In this document: positions 51,812 through 60,159 of the stretch, in pieces
Numbering within the stretch: position 1 is the first letter of the stretch
How the letters are laid out: every line of letters begins with the position of its first letter
Source of the DNA: Kluyvera ascorbata_C
Lineage (GTDB): Bacteria; Pseudomonadota; Gammaproteobacteria; Enterobacterales; Enterobacteriaceae
Length of the DNA: 64,000 bases
Reading direction: 5' to 3'
Assembly (NCBI RefSeq): GCF_044197065.1
Contig: NZ_JBIQOI010000002.1
Coordinates: forward strand, 62,001-126,000
Position numbers and translations under genes: made by a program
Notes under the pieces: model-generated
Told to the model about the DNA's origin: nothing
What the model saw: the letters and a program-made list of their open reading frames with translations, nothing else
The model's database searches: none

Positions 51812-52837
51812 ATGGCAACTATTAAAGATGTAGCGAAGCGCGCAAACGTTTCCACTACAACCGTATCACATGTAATTAACAAGACGCGTTTTGTGGCTGA
51901 AGAGACACGTGAAGCCGTCTGGGCGGCTATTAAAGAGCTGCACTACTCGCCAAGCGCCGTTGCCCGTAGTCTCAAGGTCAACCACACCAAATCGATTGGC
52001 TTATTGGCAACCAGCAGCGAAGCGGCCTACTTTGCCGAAATTATCGAAGCTGTTGAGAAAAACTGCTTTGAGAAAGGCTATACCCTAATTTTGGGCAACG
52101 CCTGGAACAACCTGGAAAAGCAGCGCGCCTACCTGTCAATGATGGCGCAAAAGCGCGTTGATGGCCTGCTGGTCATGTGCTCTGAATACCCAGAGTCGCT
52201 GCTGACGATGCTGGAAGAGTACCGTCACATCCCGATGGTCGTGATGGACTGGGGTGAAGCCAAAGCGGACTTTACCGACTCCGTTATCGATAACGCCTTT
52301 GAAGGGGGTTACACCGCGGGCCGTTACTTGATTGAGCGCGGGCACCGCGACATTGGCGTGATCCCAGGTCCTCTGGAGCGTAACACCGGCGCTGGCCGTC
52401 TGGCGGGCTTTATGAAGGCCATGGAAGAAGCGCAAATTAACGTGCCAGCCAACTGGATTGTGCAGGGTGACTTTGAGCCTGAGTCAGGCTATCGCGCGAT
52501 GCAACAAATCCTGTCACAGCATCCGCGCCCTACCGCTATCTTCTGCGGCGGCGACATTATGGCGATGGGTGCCCTGTGTGCGGCCGATGAAATGGGGCTA
52601 CGCGTACCGCAGGATATTTCGCTGATCGGTTATGACAACGTGCGCAACTCTCGTTTCTTCACCCCAGCACTGACCACTATTCATCAGCCGAAAGATTCAC
52701 TCGGCGAAACGGCCTTCAATATGCTGATGGATCGTATCGTCAGCAAGCGCGAGACGTCGCAATCGATTGAGGTGCATCCGCGTCTCATCGAACGTCGCTC
52801 CGTAGCCGACGGTCCGTTCCGCGACTACCGCCGCTAA
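51812..52837 (+). CDS. purR: Purine repressor PurR
   Basis: The LacI-family repressor represses de novo purine synthesis genes when hypoxanthine or guanine is bound. The 341-aa protein has the E. coli length. The DNA-binding domain is MATIKDVAKRANVSTTTVSHVINKTRFVAEETREAV (residues 1-36), with the hinge helix SPSAVARSLKV entering the minor groove. The corepressor domain has the FDSV-type DFTDSVIDNAFEGGY region. Two PUR boxes, one upstream and one inside codons 10-15, repeat the two-operator arrangement of E. coli purR. Confidence 0.97.
   Translation: MATIKDVAKRANVSTTTVSHVINKTRFVAEETREAVWAAIKELHYSPSAVARSLKVNHTKSIGLLATSSEAAYFAEIIEAVEKNCFEKGYTLILGNAWNNLEKQRAYLSMMAQKRVDGLLVMCSEYPESLLTMLEEYRHIPMVVMDWGEAKADFTDSVIDNAFEGGYTAGRYLIERGHRDIGVIPGPLERNTGAGRLAGFMKAMEEAQINVPANWIVQGDFEPESGYRAMQQILSQHPRPTAIFCGGDIMAMGALCAADEMGLRVPQDISLIGYDNVRNSRFFTPALTTIHQPKDSLGETAFNMLMDRIVSKRETSQSIEVHPRLIERRSVADGPFRDYRR
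51840..51855. promoter_or_regulatory. Intragenic PurR operator O2
   Basis: GCGCAAACGTTTCCAC, within the purR coding start, retains the GCAAACGTTT core of the PUR box. The position inside the gene parallels the second, weaker operator of E. coli purR. Confidence 0.75.
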
Positions 52838-52846
52838 GCGTTACCC

Positions 52847-52871
52847 ACGGACACCCTACTCGGGTGTCCGT
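52847..52871. terminator. Hairpin between convergent purR and punR
   Basis: ACGGACACCC / GGGTGTCCGT (52847-52856 with 52862-52871), a perfect 10-bp stem with a 5-base loop, overlaps the punR stop codon. T-tracts are short on both sides. Confidence 0.6.
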
Positions 52872-53767
52872 AACCACTCTTCATTTAACGTCTCGCTATC
52901 CCCCAGATACTCCAGCAGCCAGTTCAAGGCCGGCGACGCTTCGCTTTGCTGCCACGTCAGACAACAGGCGGCATCCGGGAACGGGTTTTCAAGCTGTAAC
53001 ACTACCCACTCTCCGCTTTCCAGCCACGGCTGCGCCTGATGTCCAGGCACCATTGCCGCGCAAAGCCCGGCCGAGATACAGGTTTCCGCAGAGGCCCAAT
53101 CCGGTACGACCACACGTTTCTGGTTATCAAGCAGCCAGGTCGTACGCTTCGGCAGAGATCGCGACGTATCTTCCCGCACCAGCGACGGCCAGTTGCGCAA
53201 CACGTCGTCGCTAAGCGGACCGTCCATCCGGGCCAACGGATGCGTGCTGGCAACCACACAGTGCCAGTTGAGCATCCCCATATCGCGGAACGCGAATCGA
53301 CCGCCGACCGGAATCGCCTGGGTGGCGCCAATCGCCAGCTCCACACGACCGTCAGCCAGCGCATCCCAGACGCCGTTGAATACTTCCTGGTAAACAATCA
53401 GTTCCACATCGCTGAAATGCCGATAGAAATCGACGATGAGCTGACGAGTACGCTGAGGCTTCACGATATTATCGACAGCAATTGCCAACTGTCCGCGCCA
53501 GCCGTTAGCGATTTGCTGGCACTGCTGACGGGTGATCTGCATTTTTTTGATAACAGATCGTCCTTCCTTCAAAAACCACGCCCCCGCTGGGGTGAGTTCT
53601 ACGTCGCGATGACGTCGTTCAAACAGCGGCACGGCGAGCCACTCCTCAAGCTGGCGTACCGTGTAGCTCACCGCAGAAGGCACGCGGTGTAATTCCTGCG
53701 CCGCGGCGCTAAAGCTGCCGTTGCGCGCGACTGCATCAACCACTTCCAGAGAATATTCAGACCACAT
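52856..53767 (-). CDS. punR: LysR-family activator PunR (YdhB)
   Basis: The 303-aa LysR-type regulator has an N-terminal winged helix-turn-helix (LEVVDAVARNGSFSAAAQELHRVPSAVSYTVRQLEEWLAVPLFERR, residues 6-52) and a two-lobed effector domain. In E. coli, PunR activates the divergent nucleoside transporter gene punC in response to adenosine. The same divergent arrangement is seen here, with 113 bp between the two starts, where its operator should lie. Confidence 0.93.
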   Translation of the reverse strand: MWSEYSLEVVDAVARNGSFSAAAQELHRVPSAVSYTVRQLEEWLAVPLFERRHRDVELTPAGAWFLKEGRSVIKKMQITRQQCQQIANGWRGQLAIAVDNIVKPQRTRQLIVDFYRHFSDVELIVYQEVFNGVWDALADGRVELAIGATQAIPVGGRFAFRDMGMLNWHCVVASTHPLARMDGPLSDDVLRNWPSLVREDTSRSLPKRTTWLLDNQKRVVVPDWASAETCISAGLCAAMVPGHQAQPWLESGEWVVLQLENPFPDAACCLTWQQSEASPALNWLLEYLGDSETLNEEWLRTPE

Positions 53768-53880
53768 TTTTTGCCTTCAAATATTTTGAATCCATGACGC
53801 AAATATTAGCGTTTCACAAGCCGTTATGCACTCTCTACACTCAGCGGCATCGTTTACTCATGATAAAAAGGGCGAAGTTT

Positions 53881-55074
53881 ATGCAACCTGGGAAAGGATT
53901 TTTAGTCTGGCTCGCGGGATTGAGCGTATTAGGATTTCTGGCCACCGATATGTATCTCCCGGCTTTTGCCGCCATTCAGGAAGACCTGCAAACGCCGGCC
54001 TCCGCCGTTAGTGCGAGCCTCAGCCTGTTTCTGGCCGGCTTCGCCGTCGCACAACTGTTGTGGGGACCGCTGTCGGATCGCTATGGTCGTAAGCCTATTC
54101 TGTTGACGGGGTTAACCATTTTTGCGGTCGGCTGCATCGGTATGCTGTGGGTGCGCGATGGCACCACGCTGTTAGTGCTGCGCTTTGTACAGGCCGTTGG
54201 TGTCTGTGCCGCCGCGGTGACCTGGCAGGCAATGGTCACCGATTACTATCCGGCCCAGCGTACTAACCGTATTTTTGCCACCATCATGCCGCTGGTTGGG
54301 CTATCACCGGCGCTCGCCCCGCTGCTGGGTAGCTGGCTGCTGGCACACTTTGACTGGCAGGCTATTTTCGCCACGCTGTTTATTATCACGCTGCTTCTGA
54401 TGCTGCCCGCATTCCGCCTGAAACCGGCCCACAAAAAGCACGCGGTGAGCGAAGATAAGCTCACCTTTATGCGTCTGTTACGCAGCAAAGACTATCGCGG
54501 CAACGTGCTTATCTACGCCGCCTGTTCGGCAAGCTTCTTCGCCTGGCTTACCGGTTCGCCGTTTATTCTCCATGAGATGGGCTACAGCCCAACGGTAATT
54601 GGCCTGAGCTATGTACCGCAAACCATCGCCTTCCTGATTGGCGGCTACGGCTGTCGCGCCGCGCTACAAAAATGGCGTGGGGCACAAATGCTGCCATGGC
54701 TTTTGGTTATATACGCGCTGAGCGTGGTGGGCACCTGGGCCGTAGGTCTGGCAGAAAATGCGTCACTGACCGCCCTGCTGATTCCATTCTGCGTGATGGC
54801 CATTGCGAACGGCGCTATTTATCCAATCGTCGTCGCACAGGCTCTGAAGCCGTTCCCGCAGGCAACGGGGCGCGCCGCCGCGCTGCAGAACACGCTGCAA
54901 TTAGGGCTGTGCTTCCTTGCAAGCCTGGCGGTATCTACGCTGATTGCAACACCGCTGTTGACCACCACCAGCGTCATGCTAGTCACCGTGCTGCTTGCTG
55001 GCGTCGGTTACAAAATTCAGCTGGCCGCGCGCCGCGCTGAGCGCGATGTAGAACACGCGACTTCCCACGCCTAA
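53881..55074 (+). CDS. punC: MFS purine nucleoside importer PunC (YdhC)
   Basis: The 397-aa transporter has about 12 spans and DHA1/Bcr-type motifs: FLATDMYLPAFAAIQ in span 1, GPLSDRYGRKPILL as motif A, and LVGLSPALAPLLGSWLL in span 5. E. coli PunC moves adenosine-type purine nucleosides and belongs to the PurR regulon. I use the ATG at 53881, with AAAAGGG upstream and matching E. coli MQPGKGFLVWLAGLSVLG; earlier in-frame starts (53794) would add a non-conserved tail. Confidence 0.93.
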   Translation: MQPGKGFLVWLAGLSVLGFLATDMYLPAFAAIQEDLQTPASAVSASLSLFLAGFAVAQLLWGPLSDRYGRKPILLTGLTIFAVGCIGMLWVRDGTTLLVLRFVQAVGVCAAAVTWQAMVTDYYPAQRTNRIFATIMPLVGLSPALAPLLGSWLLAHFDWQAIFATLFIITLLLMLPAFRLKPAHKKHAVSEDKLTFMRLLRSKDYRGNVLIYAACSASFFAWLTGSPFILHEMGYSPTVIGLSYVPQTIAFLIGGYGCRAALQKWRGAQMLPWLLVIYALSVVGTWAVGLAENASLTALLIPFCVMAIANGAIYPIVVAQALKPFPQATGRAAALQNTLQLGLCFLASLAVSTLIATPLLTTTSVMLVTVLLAGVGYKIQLAARRAERDVEHATSHA

Positions 55075-55126
55075 ACATCATTCATATCAATATCCCAGGA
55101 AATGATTAGGGCGCTAAGATTTTTAG

Positions 55127-55155
55127 TTGAATCAACAAACTTAGCGTCCTATACT
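55127..55155 (+). promoter_or_regulatory. cfa distal promoter P1
   Basis: The -35 TTGAAT (55127-55132) and -10 TATACT (55150-55155) have a 17-bp spacer. The predicted start, about 210 bases before the cfa ATG, agrees with the long-leader sigma-70 transcript of E. coli cfa, the form regulated by RydC-type small RNAs. Confidence 0.75.
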
Positions 55156-55325
55156 GGATCCGCATCACATAAATAATATAGATTGAACTTATTAAGCGGG
55201 AGCAGGATAGCTTCCCGTTGAACCATGGATTGGCTTTCGGCAAGGGATTCTTCCCTTCCTCTGTGCTACGTCGGATAGCAGGCTCACGAATTTCGTGAGA
55301 TTTCTCACAAACCCATAAAAAGCGT

Positions 55326-55332
55326 CTACGCT
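55326..55332 (+). promoter_or_regulatory. cfa proximal promoter P2, -10 element (sigma-S type)
   Basis: CTACGCT resembles the sigma-S -10 consensus CTATACT, and initiation about seven bases on would give the roughly 33-base leader known for the stationary-phase cfa promoter in E. coli. Confidence 0.6.
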
Positions 55333-55371
55333 GTTTTAAGGTTCTGATCATCAGGTCGGGATGGAGAAGCT

Positions 55372-56520
55372 ATGAGCTCATCGTGTATAGAAGAAGTAAA
55401 TGTACCGGATGACGACTGGTATCGTATCGTTAGCGAGCTGCTAAGCCGAGCAGGCATTGAAATTAACGGCAATGCTTCCTGCGATATTCAAGTCAAAAAT
55501 CCGCGTTTGTTTAAACGTGTTTTACAAGAAGGTTCGCTGGGTCTTGGCGAAAGTTATATGGACGGTTGGTGGGAATGCGATCGTCTGGATATCTTTTTCG
55601 ACAAGGTACTGCGCGCCGGATTAGAAACGCAACTCCCTCACAATATTAAAGACACGCTTCGCATTGTCGGCGCCCGTCTGTTTAACCTACAAAGTCGTAA
55701 GCGCGCCTGGCAGGTCGGTAAAGAACACTACGACCTCGGCAACGATCTCTTTAGCCGTATGCTTGACCCGTTTATGCAGTATTCCTGCGGCTACTGGAAA
55801 GATGCGCAGACGCTGGAACAGGCTCAGGAAGCCAAACTGAACCTTATCTGTCAGAAATTACAACTCCAACCCGGCATGAAAGTCCTGGATATCGGCTGCG
55901 GCTGGGGCGGTCTGGCGGAATTTATGGCCAGAAATTACGGCGTGAGCGTTAAGGGCGTGACGATTTCAGCGGAACAGCAAAAAATGGCGCAGGCGCGCTG
56001 TGAAGGGCTGGATGTCGAAATACTGCTACAGGATTATCGCGACCTTCACGATCAGTTTGACCGCATTGTTTCCGTCGGGATGTTCGAGCACGTTGGTCCG
56101 AAAAACTACGATACCTATTTCACCGTCGTCGACAGAAATCTTAAGCCCGACGGCCTGTTTTTGCTGCACACCATTGGCTCGAAAACAACGGACAATAATG
56201 TCGATCCCTGGATAGACAAATACATCTTTCCGAATGGCTGTTTACCCTCAGTACGCCAGATTGCGCACGCCAGCGAACCTCACTTTGTGATGGAAGACTG
56301 GCACAACTTTGGCGCTGACTACGATACGACGTTGATGGCATGGCATGAGCGCTTCCTCGAATGCTGGCCGGAAATCGCAGACAACTATTCTGAACGATTC
56401 AAACGCATGTTTAGCTACTATCTCAACGCCTGCGCGGGTGCGTTCCGTGCCCGAGATATACAGCTTTGGCAGGTAATGTTCTCACGCGGCGTAGAGCACG
56501 GTTTGCGCGTCGCCCGATGA
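55372..56520 (+). CDS. cfa: Cyclopropane-fatty-acyl-phospholipid synthase
   Basis: Cfa adds a methylene from S-adenosylmethionine to double bonds of membrane phospholipids as cells enter stationary phase or face acid. The 382-aa protein has an N-terminal lipid-binding domain (LGLGESYMDGWWECDRLD) and a C-terminal methyltransferase domain. The SAM loop is VLDIGCGWGGLAEFMA (about residues 168-183), and GMFEHVGPKNYDTYF carries active-site residues. The E. coli length is also 382. The 297-bp upstream region carries two promoters and a long leader. Confidence 0.97.
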   Translation: MSSSCIEEVNVPDDDWYRIVSELLSRAGIEINGNASCDIQVKNPRLFKRVLQEGSLGLGESYMDGWWECDRLDIFFDKVLRAGLETQLPHNIKDTLRIVGARLFNLQSRKRAWQVGKEHYDLGNDLFSRMLDPFMQYSCGYWKDAQTLEQAQEAKLNLICQKLQLQPGMKVLDIGCGWGGLAEFMARNYGVSVKGVTISAEQQKMAQARCEGLDVEILLQDYRDLHDQFDRIVSVGMFEHVGPKNYDTYFTVVDRNLKPDGLFLLHTIGSKTTDNNVDPWIDKYIFPNGCLPSVRQIAHASEPHFVMEDWHNFGADYDTTLMAWHERFLECWPEIADNYSERFKRMFSYYLNACAGAFRARDIQLWQVMFSRGVEHGLRVAR

Positions 56521-56530
56521 AAACGAACAA

Positions 56531-56562
56531 GGCCCGGAGCACACCGCCCCGGGCCTTTTTTA
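56531..56562. terminator. Terminator between cfa and ribE
   Basis: AGGCCCGG / CCGGGCCT (56531-56538 with 56550-56557) is followed by TTTTTT on the plus strand; on the minus strand a T-rich tract (TTGTTCGTTTT) also follows. It can therefore serve both convergent genes. Confidence 0.85.
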
Positions 56563-56565
56563 TGC

Positions 56566-57204
56566 CTACTCCGCGTCAGCCTGCTGCGCCGCCGCTTCTT
56601 TTGCCGCCATCACGCGCTCAACGGTATCGACTACCGCCTGCGTTTGCGGATCGATTTCAATGTTGACGCGATCGCCCAGGCGTTTTTTGCCAAGCGTCGT
56701 GCGCTCCAGCGTTTCCGGGATCAGGTGGACGCAGAAACGCGTCGCCGTCACTTCACCGACCGTCAGGCTGATGCCGTCAATACCGATAAAGCCCTTATAC
56801 AGGACATACTTCATCAGCGTCGGATCCTGAATTTTAAACCAGATCTGCTTATTGTTTTCGGAGGTCAGGATTTTTGACACTTCCGCCGTGGTCATAATAT
56901 GACCGGACATTAAATGACCGCCAATTTCATCGCTGAATTTCGCCGCGCGCTCAACGTTCACGAGGTCGCCCTCTTTCACATCGCCAAGGTTAGTGATGCG
57001 CAGCGTCTCTTTCATCAGATCAAAACTTATCTGGTCGCCGTTAATTTCCGTCACCGTTAAGCAGCAGCCGTTGTGCGAAACCGATGCGCCCGTCTCAAGA
57101 CCCGCCAGCATGTGTTCCGGCAGCGCCACAACGTGGGTACGGAAGTTCGGTTTCTCATCAATGGACACGATTTTTGCCGTGCCCTGCACAATACCAGTGA
57201 ACAT
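56566..57204 (-). CDS. ribE: Riboflavin synthase alpha chain
   Basis: The enzyme dismutates two 6,7-dimethyl-8-ribityllumazines to riboflavin (the gene is called ribC in E. coli K-12). The 212-aa protein is two tandem lumazine-binding domains: MFTGIVQGTAKIVSI at residues 1-15, and a second beginning near residue 98 (GHIMTTAEVSKIL) with GIDGISLTVGEV. An alanine-rich C-terminal tail ends QQADAE. It is divergent from mdtK. Confidence 0.96.
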   Translation of the reverse strand: MFTGIVQGTAKIVSIDEKPNFRTHVVALPEHMLAGLETGASVSHNGCCLTVTEINGDQISFDLMKETLRITNLGDVKEGDLVNVERAAKFSDEIGGHLMSGHIMTTAEVSKILTSENNKQIWFKIQDPTLMKYVLYKGFIGIDGISLTVGEVTATRFCVHLIPETLERTTLGKKRLGDRVNIEIDPQTQAVVDTVERVMAAKEAAAQQADAE

Positions 57205-57455
57205 GCAGTTAACTCCTGTTGATAATCATTACGGTACGTCTACCGATTCGTCTGCTACGCACAATAGCAGTTGATAAAACAGGTTGCTACCTTCCCCGGC
57301 CCTCCTCTTATTTTTTGACTAGATTAAAAGCAAATCCTCGCTACAATGATGGAGCAAATCCTCTATTTATTCTTCTTGCTGCCGGTTAAGGCGGCTTTTC
57401 TGTCTCCCGTACCCGGCGTACGGCGAGAATAAATAACAACAATACAGGTGTTCAC
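57205..57455. other. ribE-mdtK divergent intergenic region
   Basis: The 251-bp gap holds promoters for both genes. Small inverted motifs near 57380-57430 may form short stems in the mdtK leader, but I see no recognisable riboswitch or operator. Confidence 0.4.
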
Positions 57456-58829
57456 GTGCAGAAGTACTTTAGTGAAGCGCGGCAGTTATTAGCGCTGGCT
57501 ATCCCGGTTATCCTCGCGCAGGTTGCCCAAACCTCGATGGGCTTTGTCGATACGGTCATGGCAGGCGGCTACAGCGCTACCGACATGGCTGCCGTCGCCA
57601 TCGGGACCTCTATCTGGTTGCCAGCCATCCTCTTTGGTCACGGCTTACTGCTGGCCCTCACTCCGGTGATTGCCCAGCTCAACGGTTCCGGTCGTCGCGA
57701 CCGCATTGCGCAGCAGGTACGCCAGGGATTCTGGCTGGCGGGGCTTGTCTCCGTGTTAATTATGGTCGTGCTGTGGAACGCGGGATACATCATCCGCTCC
57801 ATGCATAACATTGACCCCGCGCTGGCAGATAAAGCGGTAGGCTATCTGCGAGCCCTGCTATGGGGGGCTCCGGGCTACCTCTTTTTCCAGGTTGCGCGTA
57901 ACCAGTGTGAAGGCCTCGCCAAAACCAAGCCCGGTATGGTGATGGGCTTTATTGGTCTGCTGGTGAATATTCCCGTGAACTACATCTTTATTTACGGTCA
58001 CTTTGGCATGCCGGAACTTGGCGGCGTTGGCTGCGGTGTCGCTACCGCATCCGTCTACTGGGTGATGTTCTTCAGCATGTTCTACTACGTTCGCCATGCG
58101 GGCTCGATGCGCGACATCCGTAATAAAGAACGCTTTGCCCGCCCGGATACGGCCATCCTGAAACGACTGGTCTCTTTGGGGCTGCCCATTGCGCTGGCGC
58201 TGTTCTTTGAAGTGACCCTGTTCGCCGTGGTGGCGCTGCTTGTCTCGCCGCTGGGAATCGTCGACGTGGCCGGCCACCAGATTGCCCTCAACTTCAGCTC
58301 GCTGATGTTCGTACTGCCAATGTCGCTGGCGGCGGCGGTGACCATCCGCGTCGGCTTCCGTCTTGGGCAAGGCTCTACGCCGGATGCGCAGGTTTCCGCG
58401 CGCACCGGGCTCGGCGTTGGTGTATGTATGGCAATGTGCACGGCGATTTTCACTACATTGATGCGCACGCATATCGCGCTGCTGTACAACGACAACCCGG
58501 AAGTGGTGACGCTTGCCGCGCAGTTGATGCTGCTGGCAGCGCTGTACCAGATTTCTGACTCGGTGCAGGTTATCGGTAGTGGTATTCTGCGTGGTTATAA
58601 AGATACGCGGTCGATCTTCTTTATTACCTTTATTGCGTATTGGGTTCTGGGGCTGCCGTGCGGCTATGTGCTGGCGCTGACCGATATCGTGGTACCGCGC
58701 ATGGGCCCGGCCGGCTTCTGGTGGGGCTTTATTATTGGTCTGACGTCGGCCGCGGTGCTGATGATGCTGAGAATGCGCTTCCTGCAACGCCAGCCTGACG
58801 TGGTTATTCTTCAGCGCGCCGCGCGCTAA
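57456..58829 (+). CDS. mdtK: MATE-family multidrug efflux pump MdtK
   Basis: MdtK (NorE/YdhE) exports fluoroquinolones and cationic compounds with Na+ or H+. The 457-aa protein has 12 spans in two pseudo-symmetric bundles. Characteristic blocks are LALAIPVILAQVAQTSMGFVDTVMAGGYSATDMAAVAIG, NQCEGLAKTKPGM and the mirrored second half VTIRVGFRLGQG. The start is GTG at 57456 and matches the E. coli N-terminus QKYxSEARxLLALAIPV. It is followed by a REP-like inverted repeat. Confidence 0.96.
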   Translation: MQKYFSEARQLLALAIPVILAQVAQTSMGFVDTVMAGGYSATDMAAVAIGTSIWLPAILFGHGLLLALTPVIAQLNGSGRRDRIAQQVRQGFWLAGLVSVLIMVVLWNAGYIIRSMHNIDPALADKAVGYLRALLWGAPGYLFFQVARNQCEGLAKTKPGMVMGFIGLLVNIPVNYIFIYGHFGMPELGGVGCGVATASVYWVMFFSMFYYVRHAGSMRDIRNKERFARPDTAILKRLVSLGLPIALALFFEVTLFAVVALLVSPLGIVDVAGHQIALNFSSLMFVLPMSLAAAVTIRVGFRLGQGSTPDAQVSARTGLGVGVCMAMCTAIFTTLMRTHIALLYNDNPEVVTLAAQLMLLAALYQISDSVQVIGSGILRGYKDTRSIFFITFIAYWVLGLPCGYVLALTDIVVPRMGPAGFWWGFIIGLTSAAVLMMLRMRFLQRQPDVVILQRAAR

Positions 58830-58833
58830 CGTT

Positions 58834-58880
58834 TCCCGGCGGCGCGTCGCTTGACCGGGCTACATTTGAATGTAGCCCGG
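58834..58880. repeat. REP-like element and 11-bp inverted repeat between mdtK and zinT
   Basis: TCCCGGCGGCGCGTCGCTTG followed by ACCGGGCTAC is a reverse-orientation REP-like unit. Its end and the next bases form CCGGGCTACAT / ATGTAGCCCGG (58855-58865 with 58870-58880), a perfect 11-bp stem with loop TTGA. It probably serves as the 3' boundary of both convergent transcripts. Confidence 0.8.
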
Positions 58881-58889
58881 CGATATCAC

Positions 58890-59537
58890 TTAGTGGTGCA
58901 GCATCTCGTCAACCACCTGCTGTTTCGTTAACTGGAACGGATAATAGGTCGGCCAGTTATCCATTTCTGCCAGCAACGCTTCCTGAGACTGATTCCCCAT
59001 AAAGATATGGAAATGGCTGGACTTGCGCGGGCCAATAATATGGTCACTGAACTGCACGAACTTCGGTGCCTCGCTCTTCGCGTCCTGACATTCAAACAAA
59101 TAGCGCACGCCCTTCTTACCGGAGGTATAGGTCAGAATCTTGTGCCCCGCGTAACGGTACTGGCAGGCACTCACCTTGTCACCCACGTGGAACTCCATCG
59201 TACCGTTTTCGATACCAATCATATTCACATCGGTGGCATAGCCTGCACGGTAATACTCTTTAATCTGGGCGAACGTTTTACGCTTATCCTTATCCGCTTT
59301 CTTCTGGAACACCGGGTCCAGGTCACCGGACAACAGCAGACCGTTCACCGACTCCCACACGCCTTCCCAGTCTTTAAGTTCACGGTCTTTGACATCGCTG
59401 TCTTTGAACACGCCTTCGGCGGCCTTTTGCTCCACCGCGGTTAACGGCTGCCCGTGATCGTGATGGCCATGAGCGAATGCCTGACCGCCCATCACCAGCG
59501 CACCGACAGCCAGCGTCACTTTACCCAGAAGTTTCAT
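58890..59537 (-). CDS. zinT: Periplasmic metal-binding protein ZinT
   Basis: ZinT binds zinc and cadmium and assists ZnuABC zinc uptake. The 215-aa protein has a signal peptide ending GGQAFA, a mature N-terminus rich in histidine (HGHHDHGQ), a lipocalin-like domain, and the three metal histidines in SDHIIGPRKSSHFHIFMG. A near-consensus Zur box lies at 59570-59592, 33 bp upstream of the start, so expression should rise in zinc starvation. In E. coli K-12 the gene lies elsewhere on the chromosome. Confidence 0.95.
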   Translation of the reverse strand: MKLLGKVTLAVGALVMGGQAFAHGHHDHGQPLTAVEQKAAEGVFKDSDVKDRELKDWEGVWESVNGLLLSGDLDPVFQKKADKDKRKTFAQIKEYYRAGYATDVNMIGIENGTMEFHVGDKVSACQYRYAGHKILTYTSGKKGVRYLFECQDAKSEAPKFVQFSDHIIGPRKSSHFHIFMGNQSQEALLAEMDNWPTYYPFQLTKQQVVDEMLHH

Positions 59538-59569
59538 GATTATTTATCCTTATATGATACGAGAAAAAC

Positions 59570-59592
59570 GAGATGTTATAATATAACAATTC
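59570..59592. promoter_or_regulatory. Zur box of zinT
   Basis: The 23-bp palindrome has the central TGTTATA-A-TATAACA of the Zur consensus, with GAGA and ATTC flanks. It differs from the enterobacterial consensus at about two positions. Zn-loaded Zur would repress zinT. Confidence 0.9.
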
Positions 59593-59750
59593 ATTTCTCA
59601 ACCACACAGACCATCCTGATTTTCCGTCGTATCGATCCGACGGTTGGATAAATAAAATGCAGCGAGATCAACGGATTTTCGCTAAGCGCGCTAAAACACC
59701 CGCAATATGGGTAAAAGTTCTCCAGTCGGGTGAAATCACACATTTTCCGC

Positions 59751-59779
59751 TTGCCACCGACCGCCGCTGCCGCTAATAT
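59751..59779 (+). promoter_or_regulatory. Promoter of the valine tRNA cluster
   Basis: The -35 TTGCCA (59751-59756) and -10 TAATAT (59774-59779) are 17 bp apart. A GC-rich discriminator (TCGTCCCCG) follows, as at stable-RNA promoters under stringent control. Transcription would start about 20 bases before the first tRNA. Confidence 0.75.
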
Positions 59780-59805
59780 TCGTCCCCGTTGCCGCAAGCA
59801 ACAAT

Positions 59806-59882
59806 GCGTCTGTAGCTCAGTTGGTTAGAGCACCACCTTGACATGGTGGGGGTCGATGGTTCGAGTCCATTCAGACGCACCA
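59806..59882 (+). tRNA. tRNA-Val (GAC), first copy
   Basis: The 77-base tRNA includes an encoded CCA end. The acceptor stem is GCGTCTG/CAGACGC, the anticodon stem CCACC/GGTGG with loop TTGACAT (anticodon GAC), and the T loop TTCGAGT. It reads GUC and GUU codons. It corresponds to valV/valW of E. coli. Confidence 0.97.
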
Positions 59883-59887
59883 TTAAT

Positions 59888-59964
59888 GCGTTTATAGCTC
59901 AGTTGGTTAGAGCACCACCTTGACATGGTGGGGGTCGTTGGTTCGAGTCCAATTAAACGCACCA
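59888..59964 (+). tRNA. tRNA-Val (GAC), second copy with altered acceptor stem
   Basis: Same length, anticodon and loops as the flanking copies, but the acceptor stem is GCGTTTA/TAAACGC and the T stem GTTGG/CCAAT. The paired changes keep every base pair, so the tRNA should fold and work; the encoded CCA is present. Confidence 0.96.
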
Positions 59965-59968
59965 TTAT

Positions 59969-60045
59969 GCGTCTGTAGCTCAGTTGGTTAGAGCACCACC
60001 TTGACATGGTGGGGGTCGATGGTTCGAGTCCATTCAGACGCACCA
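59969..60045 (+). tRNA. tRNA-Val (GAC), third copy
   Basis: Identical to the first copy over all 77 bases, with encoded CCA. The spacers between the three tRNAs are 5 and 4 bases, so they are certainly one transcript. E. coli has two tRNAs in this cluster. Confidence 0.97.
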
Positions 60046-60159
60046 TTCTGTTTTATCTCCGAATTTTCCTGCTGTTACCCCTTATCACGCTGATTCATCA
60101 CGCAACCATCTCGCGTCATGACGTGGGAAGATATTTTGACCTCCCCACTACGCGCTGCG

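Noticed and set aside
57858..58787. 309-codon open frame antisense to mdtK
   Set aside because: Same artefact as at dtpA: the complement of a hydrophobic gene gives a polar, His/Arg/Gln-rich pseudo-protein.
59825..60046. Open frame antisense to the three tRNAs encoding repeated GLEPSTPTMSRWCSNQLSY
   Set aside because: This is the well-known false protein read from the complement of tRNA clusters; the repeats are only the three tRNA copies.
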